A stretch of DNA of 64,000 nucleotides from Cucumis sativus (lineage: Eukaryota; Streptophyta; Magnoliopsida; Cucurbitales; Cucurbitaceae): NCBI RefSeq assembly GCF_000004075.3, contig NC_026655.2:15919489-15983488 (forward strand), in the 5' to 3' direction. Each line of letters opens with the position of its first letter. Positions within the stretch are counted from its first letter, which is position 1. The translations under genes and the position numbers were made by a program. This document shows, one piece after another, positions 45,660-56,899 of this stretch. The notes below the pieces were generated by a model that searched no databases, was not told the DNA's origin, and saw only the letters and a list, made by a program, of their open reading frames with translations.

Positions 45660-48600
45660 TTGGAATAGGGAAAAGAGAGAGAGGAAGAGAGAGAGGAAGA
45701 GAAGGAGATGATGATGATGATGATGAAACGGGGGAGGATGAACAGGGGATTTAAGAAGGGTAGGGGAAAGGAATGTAAAATGGCTAATAAAATAGTAGAG
45801 ATTATATTTGACTCTATGATGACTTTTTTGTAACGAGTTGAATTTTCTTTTCAGTTTTAGTTCAAATGACATGCGTATTATTAATAAATATAAAGGGGTT
45901 TGTGTTGTAATAGCATATTTGACTTAATTAATATGAGATTTATCATGTGATTAAACACTTTTTTTCCTCAAAGGATATAAATTCAAAACTAATAAATAGG
46001 ATTTAGATAAGATTGTATATAGTTCAATTCACTATATATGACCGGTAAAAAAAATGATTAGAGTTTTACAACCTAAAGTTCAATGCATAAACTAACATTA
46101 AATACACAAAAGCTACAAAACACATGAAATGGAAGTCAACAAAACTATAAAGAAGCACAAACTCACACAAAAGGAAAGGAGACCACAAGTAGCATTATAG
46201 GACATCAAAGTACTACACTTCTAGGCTACGCTATGAGGCAATATGTGGAAGTATAACCTCCAAACCAAAGAAAATTAGGATGTACGTACTCTTGGCCACT
46301 AGCTATGAAAAAGAGTCTACAACAACAAAAACAGTTCAATTACACGATCGTCCTTTCAGTCTCTATCACCACATAATATATCTGCAAAGAGAGCTCGATA
46401 ATTTATATGAGATTTACATAAGAAATATTATATCTATAAATACTCTATTGAGATTTACATACGAAATGTTCATATTTGTTACTTACTCTTGCGTACAACA
46501 AAGTTGTAAAATGAAAGTAGTAGTTGATAAATTGTGAGAAAATAAACACAATTTTCAAAAACTAAAAACCAAACACATATCCAAACAACCTAAATAAAAT
46601 CTATTTGATTAAATTGTAAGTTTACTCTCTTGATGTAAACGCTTGTATTTAGGCATGTGCATAAGTGGATGAGAGTCGGCTTTCAAACCAAATCATCACT
46701 GAACCAAAGGAGTGTAGTAAGTTTCATAAATGTTCAAAATGACCCCGACCACAACTGAGTGTACATCGATCGACTATCGATCAGTTGGGCAGTTAGTTGG
46801 TTTGGATCAATTTAAACTTAAAAATTTTTCAAGTTGACACTGATCAAACATCTTCTTATTTTCGACTTTTCTCGACTTGGTTTTTTTTGATCATGATGCT
46901 TACCCTATTTTCATGTAAGGATGTGTAATAGATAAATTAGAAAACTAAAATGATAATGTAGGTGTGAAGGGTAAGAAGTTGAGTTAAGGGTAAATGAAAT
47001 TGGAAATATAATACATAAAAGTAAAAACAATTTAACATGAAGAAATCCAAGATTAATAATGAAATAAAAGAAGTGAATGTAAAAAAAAAGTTACAGATAG
47101 TTAAAATAAAAAATAAAAGTATTTTGCTAAAAATATAAAAAGAAAAAGAAAAAGGTAAGAGTGCGTAACAACAGGAGGAGTTGGAGGGAGGGAGGGAGGG
47201 AGGGAGGAAGGAGGAGGAAAGGGAAGAAGAGGAAAGGGAAGAAGAGGAAGGGAAGGAGGAGATTTCGTTAGGCGCCTCTGATCTTTGACTTTTTTAGATC
47301 AACCAACTGGCGATGACCACGTGTACAAATAACACGCCGCGTAGGATAGGGTTTAGGTTATTAATAAAATGTGGTGGCAAACACGTCACCACAAGGAAAA
47401 CAAGCCTAACTCTCTCTCTCTTTTCAAAAAAATTAATTAAAAGCACACGTATTATAATTAAATCAAATTATATAGAAATGTGGGATTGGGATGAGATTAG
47501 TGGATTATTTGCTGTTAATAAATTATAATTTGGCTTTAATTTGATGGGGAGAATTGGGTTTGATTTTGTTTGGATTTTGGAATGTTTGTCGGCTGCTGAT
47601 CTCAACTCCCTAATCATCATTCATTTTCTTTAATCTCTTTTTACTGTTCACATTATTATCACTTTTTTTCTTTTTTTCTTTTTACTAAGTTTTGCTTATG
47701 AGAGTTTATGAACTAAAGTAATTTACCTTTGGATGTTTTCTTCTTCTTTTTTTTTTTTTTTCACTTTTGGAATACTATTATTACTTTTTAACTAACTTAA
47801 CTACCTTACTATTCCTTTTTTTCAACTCAAATTCTTAATCGTTATAATTAGTTCCTTTCATGCATTTTTATTATGATTATTATTATTATTATTATTCTTA
47901 CGAAAAATTTATGAGTTTTTTTTTTTTTTAAAAAAAAAAATAGCTATTCACCTAATGTTTGTCTCGTCCAACCTAAGAGATCACTTCAATATATTGTTAC
48001 CTCATAATATTTGAAATTGTATGTTATTTCTTCTTTAACTGCTTAACCTAGAAATATAGCAATGGGACACAAACAAAGAGAAGTGATTATTTTAATGCTC
48101 AATGACTTCAAAATCTTATAATTCAAATGAAACAGATTGTGTTAAGGTTTAAATTAAAATTGCATCTTTTTTAGATCACACTACAAATTTTAACCTTAGC
48201 CATAAATGTATATAATTAAACAGGGAGTATATTAGTATATTAGTGTAATTTAAATTCGAATTTCGTAATAATGTTTTTTTAGTGATTTTGTTATATGAAT
48301 TTTAAATATTTTGTCAATTTTTTCTATTTTTTAAAAATTAATTTTATCTATAGATAAAAATACTATTTTGATTTTCTCCTACCTTGATGTTGGATCAATT
48401 TTAGTTCTTATATATTTAATTGTCTATCTTACTACCTTCAACAAATTTAGTTTTTCAAAATTTTACAAAAATGGATAAATGATAATACTATTTTTTTTTC
48501 TATAAAAAATTATATCATGTGAGTCTATTTTCAAAAGTTATTAAAAGAACACTAATAAACAATGGGCTTTTTTTTTTAATAATAAACTAATAATATGGAC

Positions 48601-51260
48601 TAAATTTAAAACTATTCAAAGTATGTAGAGACCTTAAATGGAAACACAATGTTAACCTTATCTATGTCTTAATGCTTTGAATTAAATAAGACCTAATAAT
48701 AAGATTGATTGCTTAATTTAAATTGTTTAGTGAGGAACAGAGGTAATGGGTCAGATAAATAGCAACTAATAAAAAGAATAGAAATTTAAGAAGACAATAA
48801 AGTAAAAACTCAATGAAAGCCATCACTGTATAAACTAATAAAAAGAAAGAAGGCCAATAAATATTAATATTATTAACCATGTGGGAAAGAGATGCAATGA
48901 AACCAAATTTATGTCCAACAATAATAATAATCAGTCTTTATTGTCATCCCAAATTGATCATTGACATTTAAACTTAGAAATGGAAAAGAAAAAAATTAAT
49001 GGTCTAAAAGGGAGAGTTATAGTAAGTTTTTAAATATAAGGGTTCATACTGGGTTGATCAAATGTAGATTACCTTTTTTGGCTTTCCAAGTGAATTTTAT
49101 TGGAATCACTTTTCAACAAAATTGAGATATAATTATAATTAAAGAAAACAGTGTGTGTGTGTGTATTGTGTGTTTTCTAGCTCTTTCAAAGCTTCACAAA
49201 TATATATATATATATATAATGTCAACTCAATTTTGCAAGTTGATGTGTGTGCTCATTTGGATAAATATTAAAATTTGGATAGATATTAAAGTCAATACTT
49301 GTTCCCTATACCTCTAGTTCTCATCATCATGTGAAAAGTTCTAAGACTATAACCTTGGTCAATTTTGTGGTGTCTAAGGACTTTTGGGAGCTTTTTTTTT
49401 CTTTTTTTGTTTCTTCCTTTTATAGAATAAAAGAAGTGGGGATTCTAACGTAGTAAATGCACAAAATTTATATACACGGATAAATAAATTTAACTTTTCT
49501 TATTTTTGAGGTCGAGGATTTCATAATTGAAAGTGTGAAAAATAATGTAAGTTGTATTGTTGTGAAAGAAAGGAAATATTTGGTGACTCATAATGGAATG
49601 AGTTTGTAATGTAATCCAATACAAATTCATGTTTGAATTGAACGTTTTTGGCTTGATTTATAGTACAAAACTCGTTTCATTCTAAAAGTTTTCAATTTTT
49701 TTTTCATATTTTCACTCTTTGAAATCTAACTTTTGTTCCATTTTAAATTACTCACACTTTGTTATGATTCCTATTAATCTTGATTAGATTTTGAATGAAA
49801 AGCTAAATGAATGAAAATATTGAAATAAAATTATAGCAAGGGAGAAAATGAGTAGAATTACAATTTAAACCAACAAATTGTGAAAGAGATGCAAGGGAAG
49901 CAGAGGAATGACAATCATTATTTTAAAAGGTGTACATTTAAGTGGACCAATAAATTTCAACAATATTTTTAGGAAACTAAATTTCAACAAGTTTGATCTG
50001 GTTGAATTTTTGGTACGTATTACTGTATTAGAGTTTAAAATAAAACAAAAGAGTTGAATTTTAGAATTTAAACAGCCGCCTAAAACGTCGGCGTTTTGTT
50101 AAATCTATCACGTACGATGTACCATTCTTTTTTTCTTTCTTTTCAAATCATTATATATATGTAAAAGCTTATAAACAAATGTGAACAGCGGAGAGAACGG
50201 GTTTGAAGGCAATTTTGTCTGGCAAATCACAAACCTGCTAAAGCAATGAGAAACAAAGATCGGGAAAATATTGAATGTCTTAATTCAATCATAGTTCAAA
50301 TATAATGCAAGCTTAACTTTTGTCAATTAAGTTCATAGATAATAGCTAAACAATTACTTATTGTAACTTTGGTAGTGAATGTTAAAGGAGAAGTCAGTTC
50401 TGTGAATGACTAGTAAATTACCAAAGTCTTGTTTGGTAACCATTTTGTTCTTTGGTAACCAAATGAGACCTAAACTTCACTTCCAAAAAGGTTGAGGAAA
50501 ATATGGCATACAATTTTATTCTTTTTTTTCTTTTTGATGTATTGATAAAAAAAGAATTACAATAATCGAGACAGATGCAAAGAATATAAAAATATTGTTT
50601 CTCTGTTGTCATTTTAAAGCATGAATGCTCACAATCCCTGCTCCAGCTGATGATGGTTTATGACTATTCATCTTTTTTATCGTACAAACATCTTACTTTG
50701 CAACAAGCAGCAGCATTGTAAGGAAACCATGGATTTTCTCAGTAACAAAACAGTCTCTGATGTTTCCTCTACGCTACAGACAACAGAAGAAGAAAAAACA
50801 AGGCCATTATTAGCGCAACAACAACAATACTCTGTTCTCAATGTTGCTGTGTTTTTCTATTCTTTCTTCTCAAATCCTATGCACTGGACCAAACGTATTG
50901 ATCCAGCAGACGTTCCAGCTACAGCTAGCTGAATGTTAATATTTTTATGATTGTTACGAACTGTATGCAGTTTGCATTGACATATACCCTATTCATTATA
51001 GCCTCTACCCTAGCAAAGTGTGTTAAAAAATGTCACTCATATTCTAAGAGGAACATACACTTTAGTTTGCCTTACATGTACATGTTAGAGACTTGGACAC
51101 TTCAACGCTTGTGGGACATACATTGGACACTTCTTAGAGCAACAAATATCTTAGACATGCATAGAACACTTGTTTTAGTAAACTAAAAATAACATATACA
51201 TGACTAAAATAATAAATTTTGCATGAAACACATCAAATTAACTTTTTAAGCATACAAATC
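45660..51260. other. Intergenic DNA, no gene supported
   Basis: Upstream region of the kinase gene at the left, then AT-rich sequence. Notable items: a GGGA-repeat, G4-prone purine tract (47183-47265), ACACGTGG-type G-box cores on the minus strand near 47320, (GT)n about 49152-49163, (AT)n about 49201-49218, and (TTA)n about 47876-47895. An open frame at 50660-50932 (90 codons) is unrecognised. No RNA gene is seen. Confidence 0.5.
47183..47265. repeat. GGGA-repeat / purine tract with G-quadruplex potential
   Basis: GGAGGGAGGGAGGGAGGGAGG has at least four GGG runs with single-A loops, followed by imperfect GAGGAAAGGGAAGAA repeats. Such sequence can fold into a parallel G4 on the plus strand. 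It lies about 1.5 kb upstream of the minus-strand kinase gene. Confidence 0.75.
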
Positions 51261-51550
51261 CATCAACTAGTTTGCTTTGAATTTTTCTTCTAGTATGAAA
51301 ATGATGTACAATTTTAAACGTATATTTTTAATAAGGGTGTGTGACCTAGATTTACAGTATGAGGCAGAAATAAAATATATATATATATATAAACATTTGA
51401 TAAGATGAGCATGGCATGGATGGGAACAACGAAAGCTTACCAATATACATTGTGAGCAAGAGTCGGGGCATAGTGAACATTGGCTGTATCTGGGGGCTGG
51501 TAGACTTGAGGACACAAACAACTGTTTCATTGTTTTGGCATTTATGAACT

Positions 51551-54235
51551 TCAATATTTCATCTGCTTCATCCACAATGACCACTTGACTGCCTCTAAAA
51601 ATTGATCGTTTCTTTGCAGTGCTCTAATCATGTTAATATAAGTTATCCTATCTGGTTCTATCCTCTTTTCTCTCATTTCTTTCACCAACTGAGCAGCTTC
51701 TTCAACCATCCCTGCTATTCCATATGCCTTGATCAATGTGTTGTAGCTGTACAGATCGGGTTCAAGTCCACATGCTTTCAATTCTGTCAGAACTTCCGCA
51801 ACTTCATCTATCCATCCTTGTTCTCCATAGATGTTGATCATGATGTTGTACGTATAATGGTCACATTCAGAACTTGTCTCCTGCATTCGCTGCAAGACAC
51901 TTCTGAAATTCTCCATTTGGCATTCTTTGCCATAAGCATCCAACATACAATTGTAGGCTTCAAGGGAAACTGAAAACCCGTTAAATTTCATTTTCTGAAC
52001 CGTAGATGACATGTTTTTGAAGTCCTTATTCTTCCCATAGACAGATATCATAGTATTATAAGAGATTGCATCAACCAAACCTCTTTTCTGAGCAAGCCCA
52101 AAGAGATTTCTAGCCTTAGTGAAAAGCTTGGATTTCCCATAAACGTCAAGCATGACATTCAAGGTCACTGTATTTGGGGCAAAACCACATTGAAGCATTT
52201 CATCAAAAAGCCTAGAAAGCTCATCAACAGGCAGAGCACGGGAACAGCAATTTATGACACAATTATACATTTCCTGATCCCAAGACACTCCACTCTTCAA
52301 TATCCTATAGTACAGATCTGCTAGCTTATGCACCATGCCACATCGTTGGTAAATACGAAGCATGTCCCGTAACAGATATATGTCCGGAACAATGTCCTGC
52401 TGCTCAGCCATCAAGTCAAGAACTGAGCATGCATCTTCCAATGATCCAGCTTTAACATACATTCTCACAACAACATTATAAGCAATCAAATCCAAAGGAA
52501 TGCCTGATGATCTCAGGCTTAGATAAAGCTTCTCCCCGTCAGAGAACCTACCCATGATGCTGTAGATATCAATCATTGTGCATGTGATATGCAAGTTCGG
52601 TTTGTTTTCACGTTTAGGCAGTTGTGTGTATATCTTAATTGCATTCTCGAGATGGCCCAACTCTTTACATGAACAAATTAGCAAATGATACAAATTCTCC
52701 TCAAAATGATGATCTTTCCACTCCTTTTCCCTCAACACTTTTAAAGCGTCATCCACTAAACAGTGCTTCACATAAGCCATTACCAGAATTGAGCAAGATG
52801 TCTGGCTGCTCAGAACTTTCCGATAGAACGACCCTGTCAAGAGGACAGGCACACTTTTCATTCTTCTAGCCTTTTCATATGCTTGCAAAACATTTCCAAC
52901 AATGGAAGAAGGCCGGCATCCAATCTTTAGCATATCATTTAGAGTTTTAAGTGTACCTGCTTCATCCTCATGTTTGGCTTGTAGATTTATGAGGGTGAAC
53001 AAGTTAGAGGAATTCGGCATATATCCTCTCCGTTTGAGCTCCTTATAATACCATTCTGCCATTTTATAATTACCAGCTCGACCCCAACCTTCAATCATGG
53101 AGCGGTAAGTCGTTTCATCAGGTTCTACTCCAGAGTTCTTGATGCCCAAGAACAGGCGTTGAGCAGTATCCATATTTGATGCCTTCCCATACCCAGTAAT
53201 CAAGGTATTATATGCAATGATATTGGATGAAAACCCAGCTTCTTCCATTGAGGCAAATACAAGTTCAGCTTCCTCCATTTTGCCTTGCTGACAATAAGCA
53301 TTAAGCATTACTACCCAGTTCTCTAGATTAGGAATCACTTTATCTTCTTGCATTAATTGAATCACCTCTTCTGCTTTATCGTATAAATTCATACGTATGT
53401 ATATAGTAATCATAGATGCATATGCTGTTTCACAAACAATACCAAAGTTTCTCATCTGATTAAAGGCAAACTCCGATTCCTTAATATCACACTTCTTCTG
53501 ATAGAGACCCATAAGCATTCCAAATGTTGCGACATTGGGCTGCACTTGGCATTCCAACATCATTCGAAACCATTTCGTACCCTGCTCCACAAACCTCGAT
53601 TTATAACAAGCATAGATAAGAGTGTTAAAAACCTGAAAATCCAATTGAGAACCCAACTCAGCTCTAACTTCCTCAATTAGCTTCTCGGCAGCATCCCAAT
53701 CTTCTTGCCTACCCAACACTCGAAGAACCAAATTATAAGCACTCACATTGTGTTTTAATTTCCCATTACTTCTCATCCACTCAAAGAAACCCAGTGTTTT
53801 GGAATCGTTACACTTCTCTAGCCTTTTCAAAATAGCATTGCAATCCTCTAAGCTCAAATCAGAGGATATAGTTGAGTAATTGACATCCAATTCACCACCA
53901 TTAAAAAGAATATTGTCATTACAATTCCTACTGAAACTAAAATGCGAACCTGCTGCTCTCTTTGAAGGCTTCTTAGAGGTAAAATACTTTTTCCTGGCGA
54001 CAATTTCATCAAATCTGGATTGGGAAACGTCGGACGCGTCCTGTTCTACCTGAGAAACTTTAGAGGGCTTGTGAACCCTAGCCAGAGAGTAAATTATGGA
54101 GGACTTATTGAGATGAAGATGAGCATTGATGGAGAAAAGAGAGCAATAATCAGAGAGCAGAGGTGAATTGAGAGGAAAATCGAACTTATTGGAATCAAAA
54201 GAATGTAAAGAGAAGGAAAGTTTGAGGGAAGCCAT
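51551..54235 (-). CDS. P-class pentatricopeptide repeat protein, probably plastid-targeted (At4g30825 type)
   Basis: Organelle RNA-binding protein; a single exon encoding 894 residues, as is usual for P-class PPR genes. The start at 54235 (MASLKLSFSLHSF) is chosen over an in-frame ATG 15 codons upstream because the sequence from it resembles the family N-terminus and a Ser/Phe-rich transit peptide. From about residue 120 to the end there are roughly twenty 35-residue PPR motifs, for example AYNTLITGYGKASNMDTAQR, PDETTYRSMIEGWGRAGNYK and YTYNIMINIYGEQGWIDEVA. The protein ends KWSLWMKQMKY. No E, DYW or SMR domain follows, so C-to-U editing or cleavage activity is not indicated; transcript stabilisation or splicing roles are typical of the class. 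The gene is divergent from the MAT1-like gene, a pairing I recall also in Arabidopsis (At4g30825/At4g30820). Confidence 0.93.
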   Translation of the reverse strand: MASLKLSFSLHSFDSNKFDFPLNSPLLSDYCSLFSINAHLHLNKSSIIYSLARVHKPSKVSQVEQDASDVSQSRFDEIVARKKYFTSKKPSKRAAGSHFSFSRNCNDNILFNGGELDVNYSTISSDLSLEDCNAILKRLEKCNDSKTLGFFEWMRSNGKLKHNVSAYNLVLRVLGRQEDWDAAEKLIEEVRAELGSQLDFQVFNTLIYACYKSRFVEQGTKWFRMMLECQVQPNVATFGMLMGLYQKKCDIKESEFAFNQMRNFGIVCETAYASMITIYIRMNLYDKAEEVIQLMQEDKVIPNLENWVVMLNAYCQQGKMEEAELVFASMEEAGFSSNIIAYNTLITGYGKASNMDTAQRLFLGIKNSGVEPDETTYRSMIEGWGRAGNYKMAEWYYKELKRRGYMPNSSNLFTLINLQAKHEDEAGTLKTLNDMLKIGCRPSSIVGNVLQAYEKARRMKSVPVLLTGSFYRKVLSSQTSCSILVMAYVKHCLVDDALKVLREKEWKDHHFEENLYHLLICSCKELGHLENAIKIYTQLPKRENKPNLHITCTMIDIYSIMGRFSDGEKLYLSLRSSGIPLDLIAYNVVVRMYVKAGSLEDACSVLDLMAEQQDIVPDIYLLRDMLRIYQRCGMVHKLADLYYRILKSGVSWDQEMYNCVINCCSRALPVDELSRLFDEMLQCGFAPNTVTLNVMLDVYGKSKLFTKARNLFGLAQKRGLVDAISYNTMISVYGKNKDFKNMSSTVQKMKFNGFSVSLEAYNCMLDAYGKECQMENFRSVLQRMQETSSECDHYTYNIMINIYGEQGWIDEVAEVLTELKACGLEPDLYSYNTLIKAYGIAGMVEEAAQLVKEMREKRIEPDRITYINMIRALQRNDQFLEAVKWSLWMKQMKY

Positions 54236-54280
54236 GGGTGAACATTGAGGTGAGAAGAAATGAGAGAAATGCAAAACCAA

Positions 54281-55429
54281 GGAAAGAGGAATGAGGGTGT
54301 ATGAGAAGGGTATTTACCATAGATTTTTGAGGTGGAGAAGATAACGGAGATTGAAGCAGTGGAGGAAAGTAAAGGATCAAAGAATTGTGTGATCAGATAT
54401 CAGAAGAGTAGAGGTAGGCGTAAGTGATTGAACAACAACAACCCCCACCAATCCAATCCAATCCAATCAAAAATAATTTAGTTAAGGTTACCAACTCAAC
54501 TCTACGCCTAACTTTCACCAAAGTCTAATCAAAATTGGAAATGGTAAAAGATATATATACCAAAGTACCAATTTTAAAAAATAATAATCAACCATATAGT
54601 TCCTGTGCCAAAATCTGTTAGTATAGATTTATTTGTAATTTTTAAAAATATCGTTATAAACTCGTGTTTACTTGAATTTATTAAATTTAACATAATTTTG
54701 TTAAATTTACTCTCACAATCTTATCTTCGTCTTTACTTCACCTTTGATATTGGTAGCAACAAAATTGATGTTAAAGTTGATAATTTTCAACTACAACAGT
54801 AACAATAATAATAGTGATATGAGAAGATTTCTAGATGATTTTTTTTTGCAAGTGAACCTTGAATGTCAATAAAGATGCAAGGTAATAAAATGATATTGGC
54901 TTTGTTATTACTAATAATCTATTACGTTTTTACTAACATAAATACAATAAATCTTAAAAGTAAAAATGTTGATTTTTATAAACATAACAAACTACAAAAA
55001 TATTTACAACATATAACAAAAATGAAAAAATTGACATTCCTTTTCTTCTTCTACTCTTTTTGCAATTTTCTTAATCAAATCTAAAATTGCATTAGACATA
55101 TCTAAACAATTATTTTTCAAATACTAAGCTATCGTCTTTTTAATATATTATACGTAAATGTTGTTTTGTACGTGTAAATATTTTGTCAATTTATTATATT
55201 TTTAAAAAAATTTGGGTAAAAATGTATTAAGGTAAACACCATTTAAATTGGTAAAAGTGAACTATTTAACAAGGAAAGGTCCAAAATCGATGAGAGTTAA
55301 TTTTACTCAAATCAACTTAAGTTATTAACCATAACACCCAATTTAACCAATCCTTTTTTTCACTATCTGGTGGTAGTCTTTTTATTTTTCTAAACCCTAT
55401 TTCACGTTCGACAAGGCAACCCCCCCTTC
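54281..55429. promoter_or_regulatory. Divergent intergenic region between the PPR and MAT1-like genes
   Basis: About 1.1 kb between two head-to-head genes, presumably holding both promoters. The sequence is AT-rich with no distinct element that can be assigned. A CAATC-type pentamer run (CAATCCAATCCAATC) lies at about 54452-54467, near the PPR leader. Confidence 0.4.
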
Positions 55430-55630
55430 CTTCCATTTCCGGACACTGGACTACGTCTCGCCGTCTCCGAGGCTGCCGCCGCACGCTGCATCTCAGCTGC
55501 CGCGGTCTCAGCCTTCCGACGGACTCGCCACCGCCCCCTCCTTCTCACAATCACTCGCATCTCTGAGCAGTCCGGAGTTACTTATCTCTATCTTTTTTTC
55601 TCAGAAGTGGTTCAGCTAATAGCCCAATTG
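55430..55630 (+). promoter_or_regulatory. GC-rich leader exon of the MAT1-like gene
   Basis: A sharply GC-richer stretch ends at a good donor (CCAATTG|GTAAGATT, 55631). The matching acceptor TTTTGCAG ends at about 56830, followed by a second leader piece to the ATG at 56900. The 1.2-kb leader intron contains a LINE fragment. Confidence 0.55.
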
Positions 55631-55919
55631 GTAAGATTCTCCGCCGCCGCTCTTTTATATATATATTTTATTTATTTATTTATCTTCAACCAGTTTGAAT
55701 GAAAACATAAAGATATGAATGTATACACCACAGATTAATAAACGAATTGAATCAATAAAAAAAAAGGTAAAAAAAGAATGTTCTTCGTAGTTGAATCAAT
55801 AAAAAAAAAAGTATAAGAAGATGAACAAAGCAATAATTTTTATATTTTAAAACTTGTTCGAGATGAACATTTATATTTTAAAATATTCTAAATGTTGTTA
55901 AATCCGACTAAGTAGGGAT

Positions 55920-56710
55920 GGAGTTGTTTTTCTTTTGAAACAAGATCCTTCATGATGATGCTAATTTGTCATGGCCATCTCTCGCTTCAAGAATTTTCTG
56001 GTGGTTGTCTTTTAGAATTGGCTTAGGAATATTGTTGATCAGAATCCGATCTTAGAGCAATTCATCCAGAAAGAGTCAACTCTTTTGTCTTGGGAGGAGA
56101 GATGTGAGAGTCTGGAGTCCGTTTTCTCGTCATTATGGGATAAAGATTCTTAGAAAGGTGAGGTTCTTTACATGGCAGGTTCTCCACGGCCATATTAGCA
56201 CGTTGGATAGGCTTTTTTGGAAGATACCGTTGTTGGTTGGGCCTTTTTCATGCATTTTGTGCAGGAAGCCGGAGGAAGACTTGAATTATATTATTTGATA
56301 CTCTGAATTTGCCAAACTCGTCTGGAATTCCTCTTTTCAGTTGTTCAGCTTGATGTGCATTCATCTGAGAAATATTAGAGATATGTTCGAGGAGCTTCTC
56401 CTCAACGCACCATTTGGGGAGAGGTTGCTTTCTTTGGCTTGCTAGTGTGTGTGCCATTGTTTGGGTTTTGTTGGATGAAATGAATAGAAGAGTGTTTAGG
56501 GACCTTGAGAGGGATGTTAGAGAAACTTGGGCTATGATTCGCTTTCATGTATTTCAGTGAGCTTTGATTTCGAAGTTGTTTTGTAATTACCTTTGACCTC
56601 AATTCTATACAGTTGGAGTCCCTTGTAGGGGATTCCTTTTCCTCCGTGGGTTTGGTTTTTTGTATGTCTATGTATTCTTTCATTTGTTATTAATGAAAGT
56701 TGTTATCTTT
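55920..56710 (+). mobile_element. LINE 3' fragment in the MAT1 leader intron
   Basis: The zinc-binding region of a plant LINE is readable with frameshifts and stops: KILRKVRFFTWQVLHGHIST, then LDRLFWKIPLLVGPFSCILC, then KPEEDLNYII. It ends in the usual GTATTCTTTCATTTGTTATT-type 3' terminus at about 56665-56700. The reverse transcriptase part is missing (5' truncation). It lies in the same orientation as the host gene. Confidence 0.88.
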
Positions 56711-56831
56711 ATAAAAATAATATTAATAATAGAAAAATTAAAGCTAATACAGCTGCTCATCCAGAATAGCACCTTGTATTTTGGGTTAGTGTCTTGAAAT
56801 TCACGTCAATTTGTTGCTCCATTTTGCAGGT

Positions 56832-56861
56832 ATGGCTTCGCAGGAATGTGAAATATACTAA
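56832..56861 (+). promoter_or_regulatory. Upstream ORF of nine codons in the MAT1-like leader
   Basis: If the acceptor ending at 56830 is used, the mRNA carries ATG...TAA encoding MASQECEIY, 38 bases before the main ATG. A uORF placed this close could reduce main-frame initiation. This depends on the inferred leader splice. Confidence 0.5.
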
Positions 56862-56899
56862 TATAAAAGGGAAAGAAAAAGAGCTGAAAGGAAACAAGA

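Noticed and set aside
45654..45872. 73-codon N-terminal extension of the LRR kinase
   Set aside because: In frame, but encodes a (GAT)n-derived His run and Leu/Ser low complexity, and would bury the signal peptide; treated as 5' UTR.
51267..51584. Open frame starting MVIVDEADEILKF, looking like a DEAD-box helicase motif
   Set aside because: It is a shifted-frame reading of the PPR gene's last codons (WSLWMKQMKY) continuing into its 3' flank; the rest has no helicase motif.
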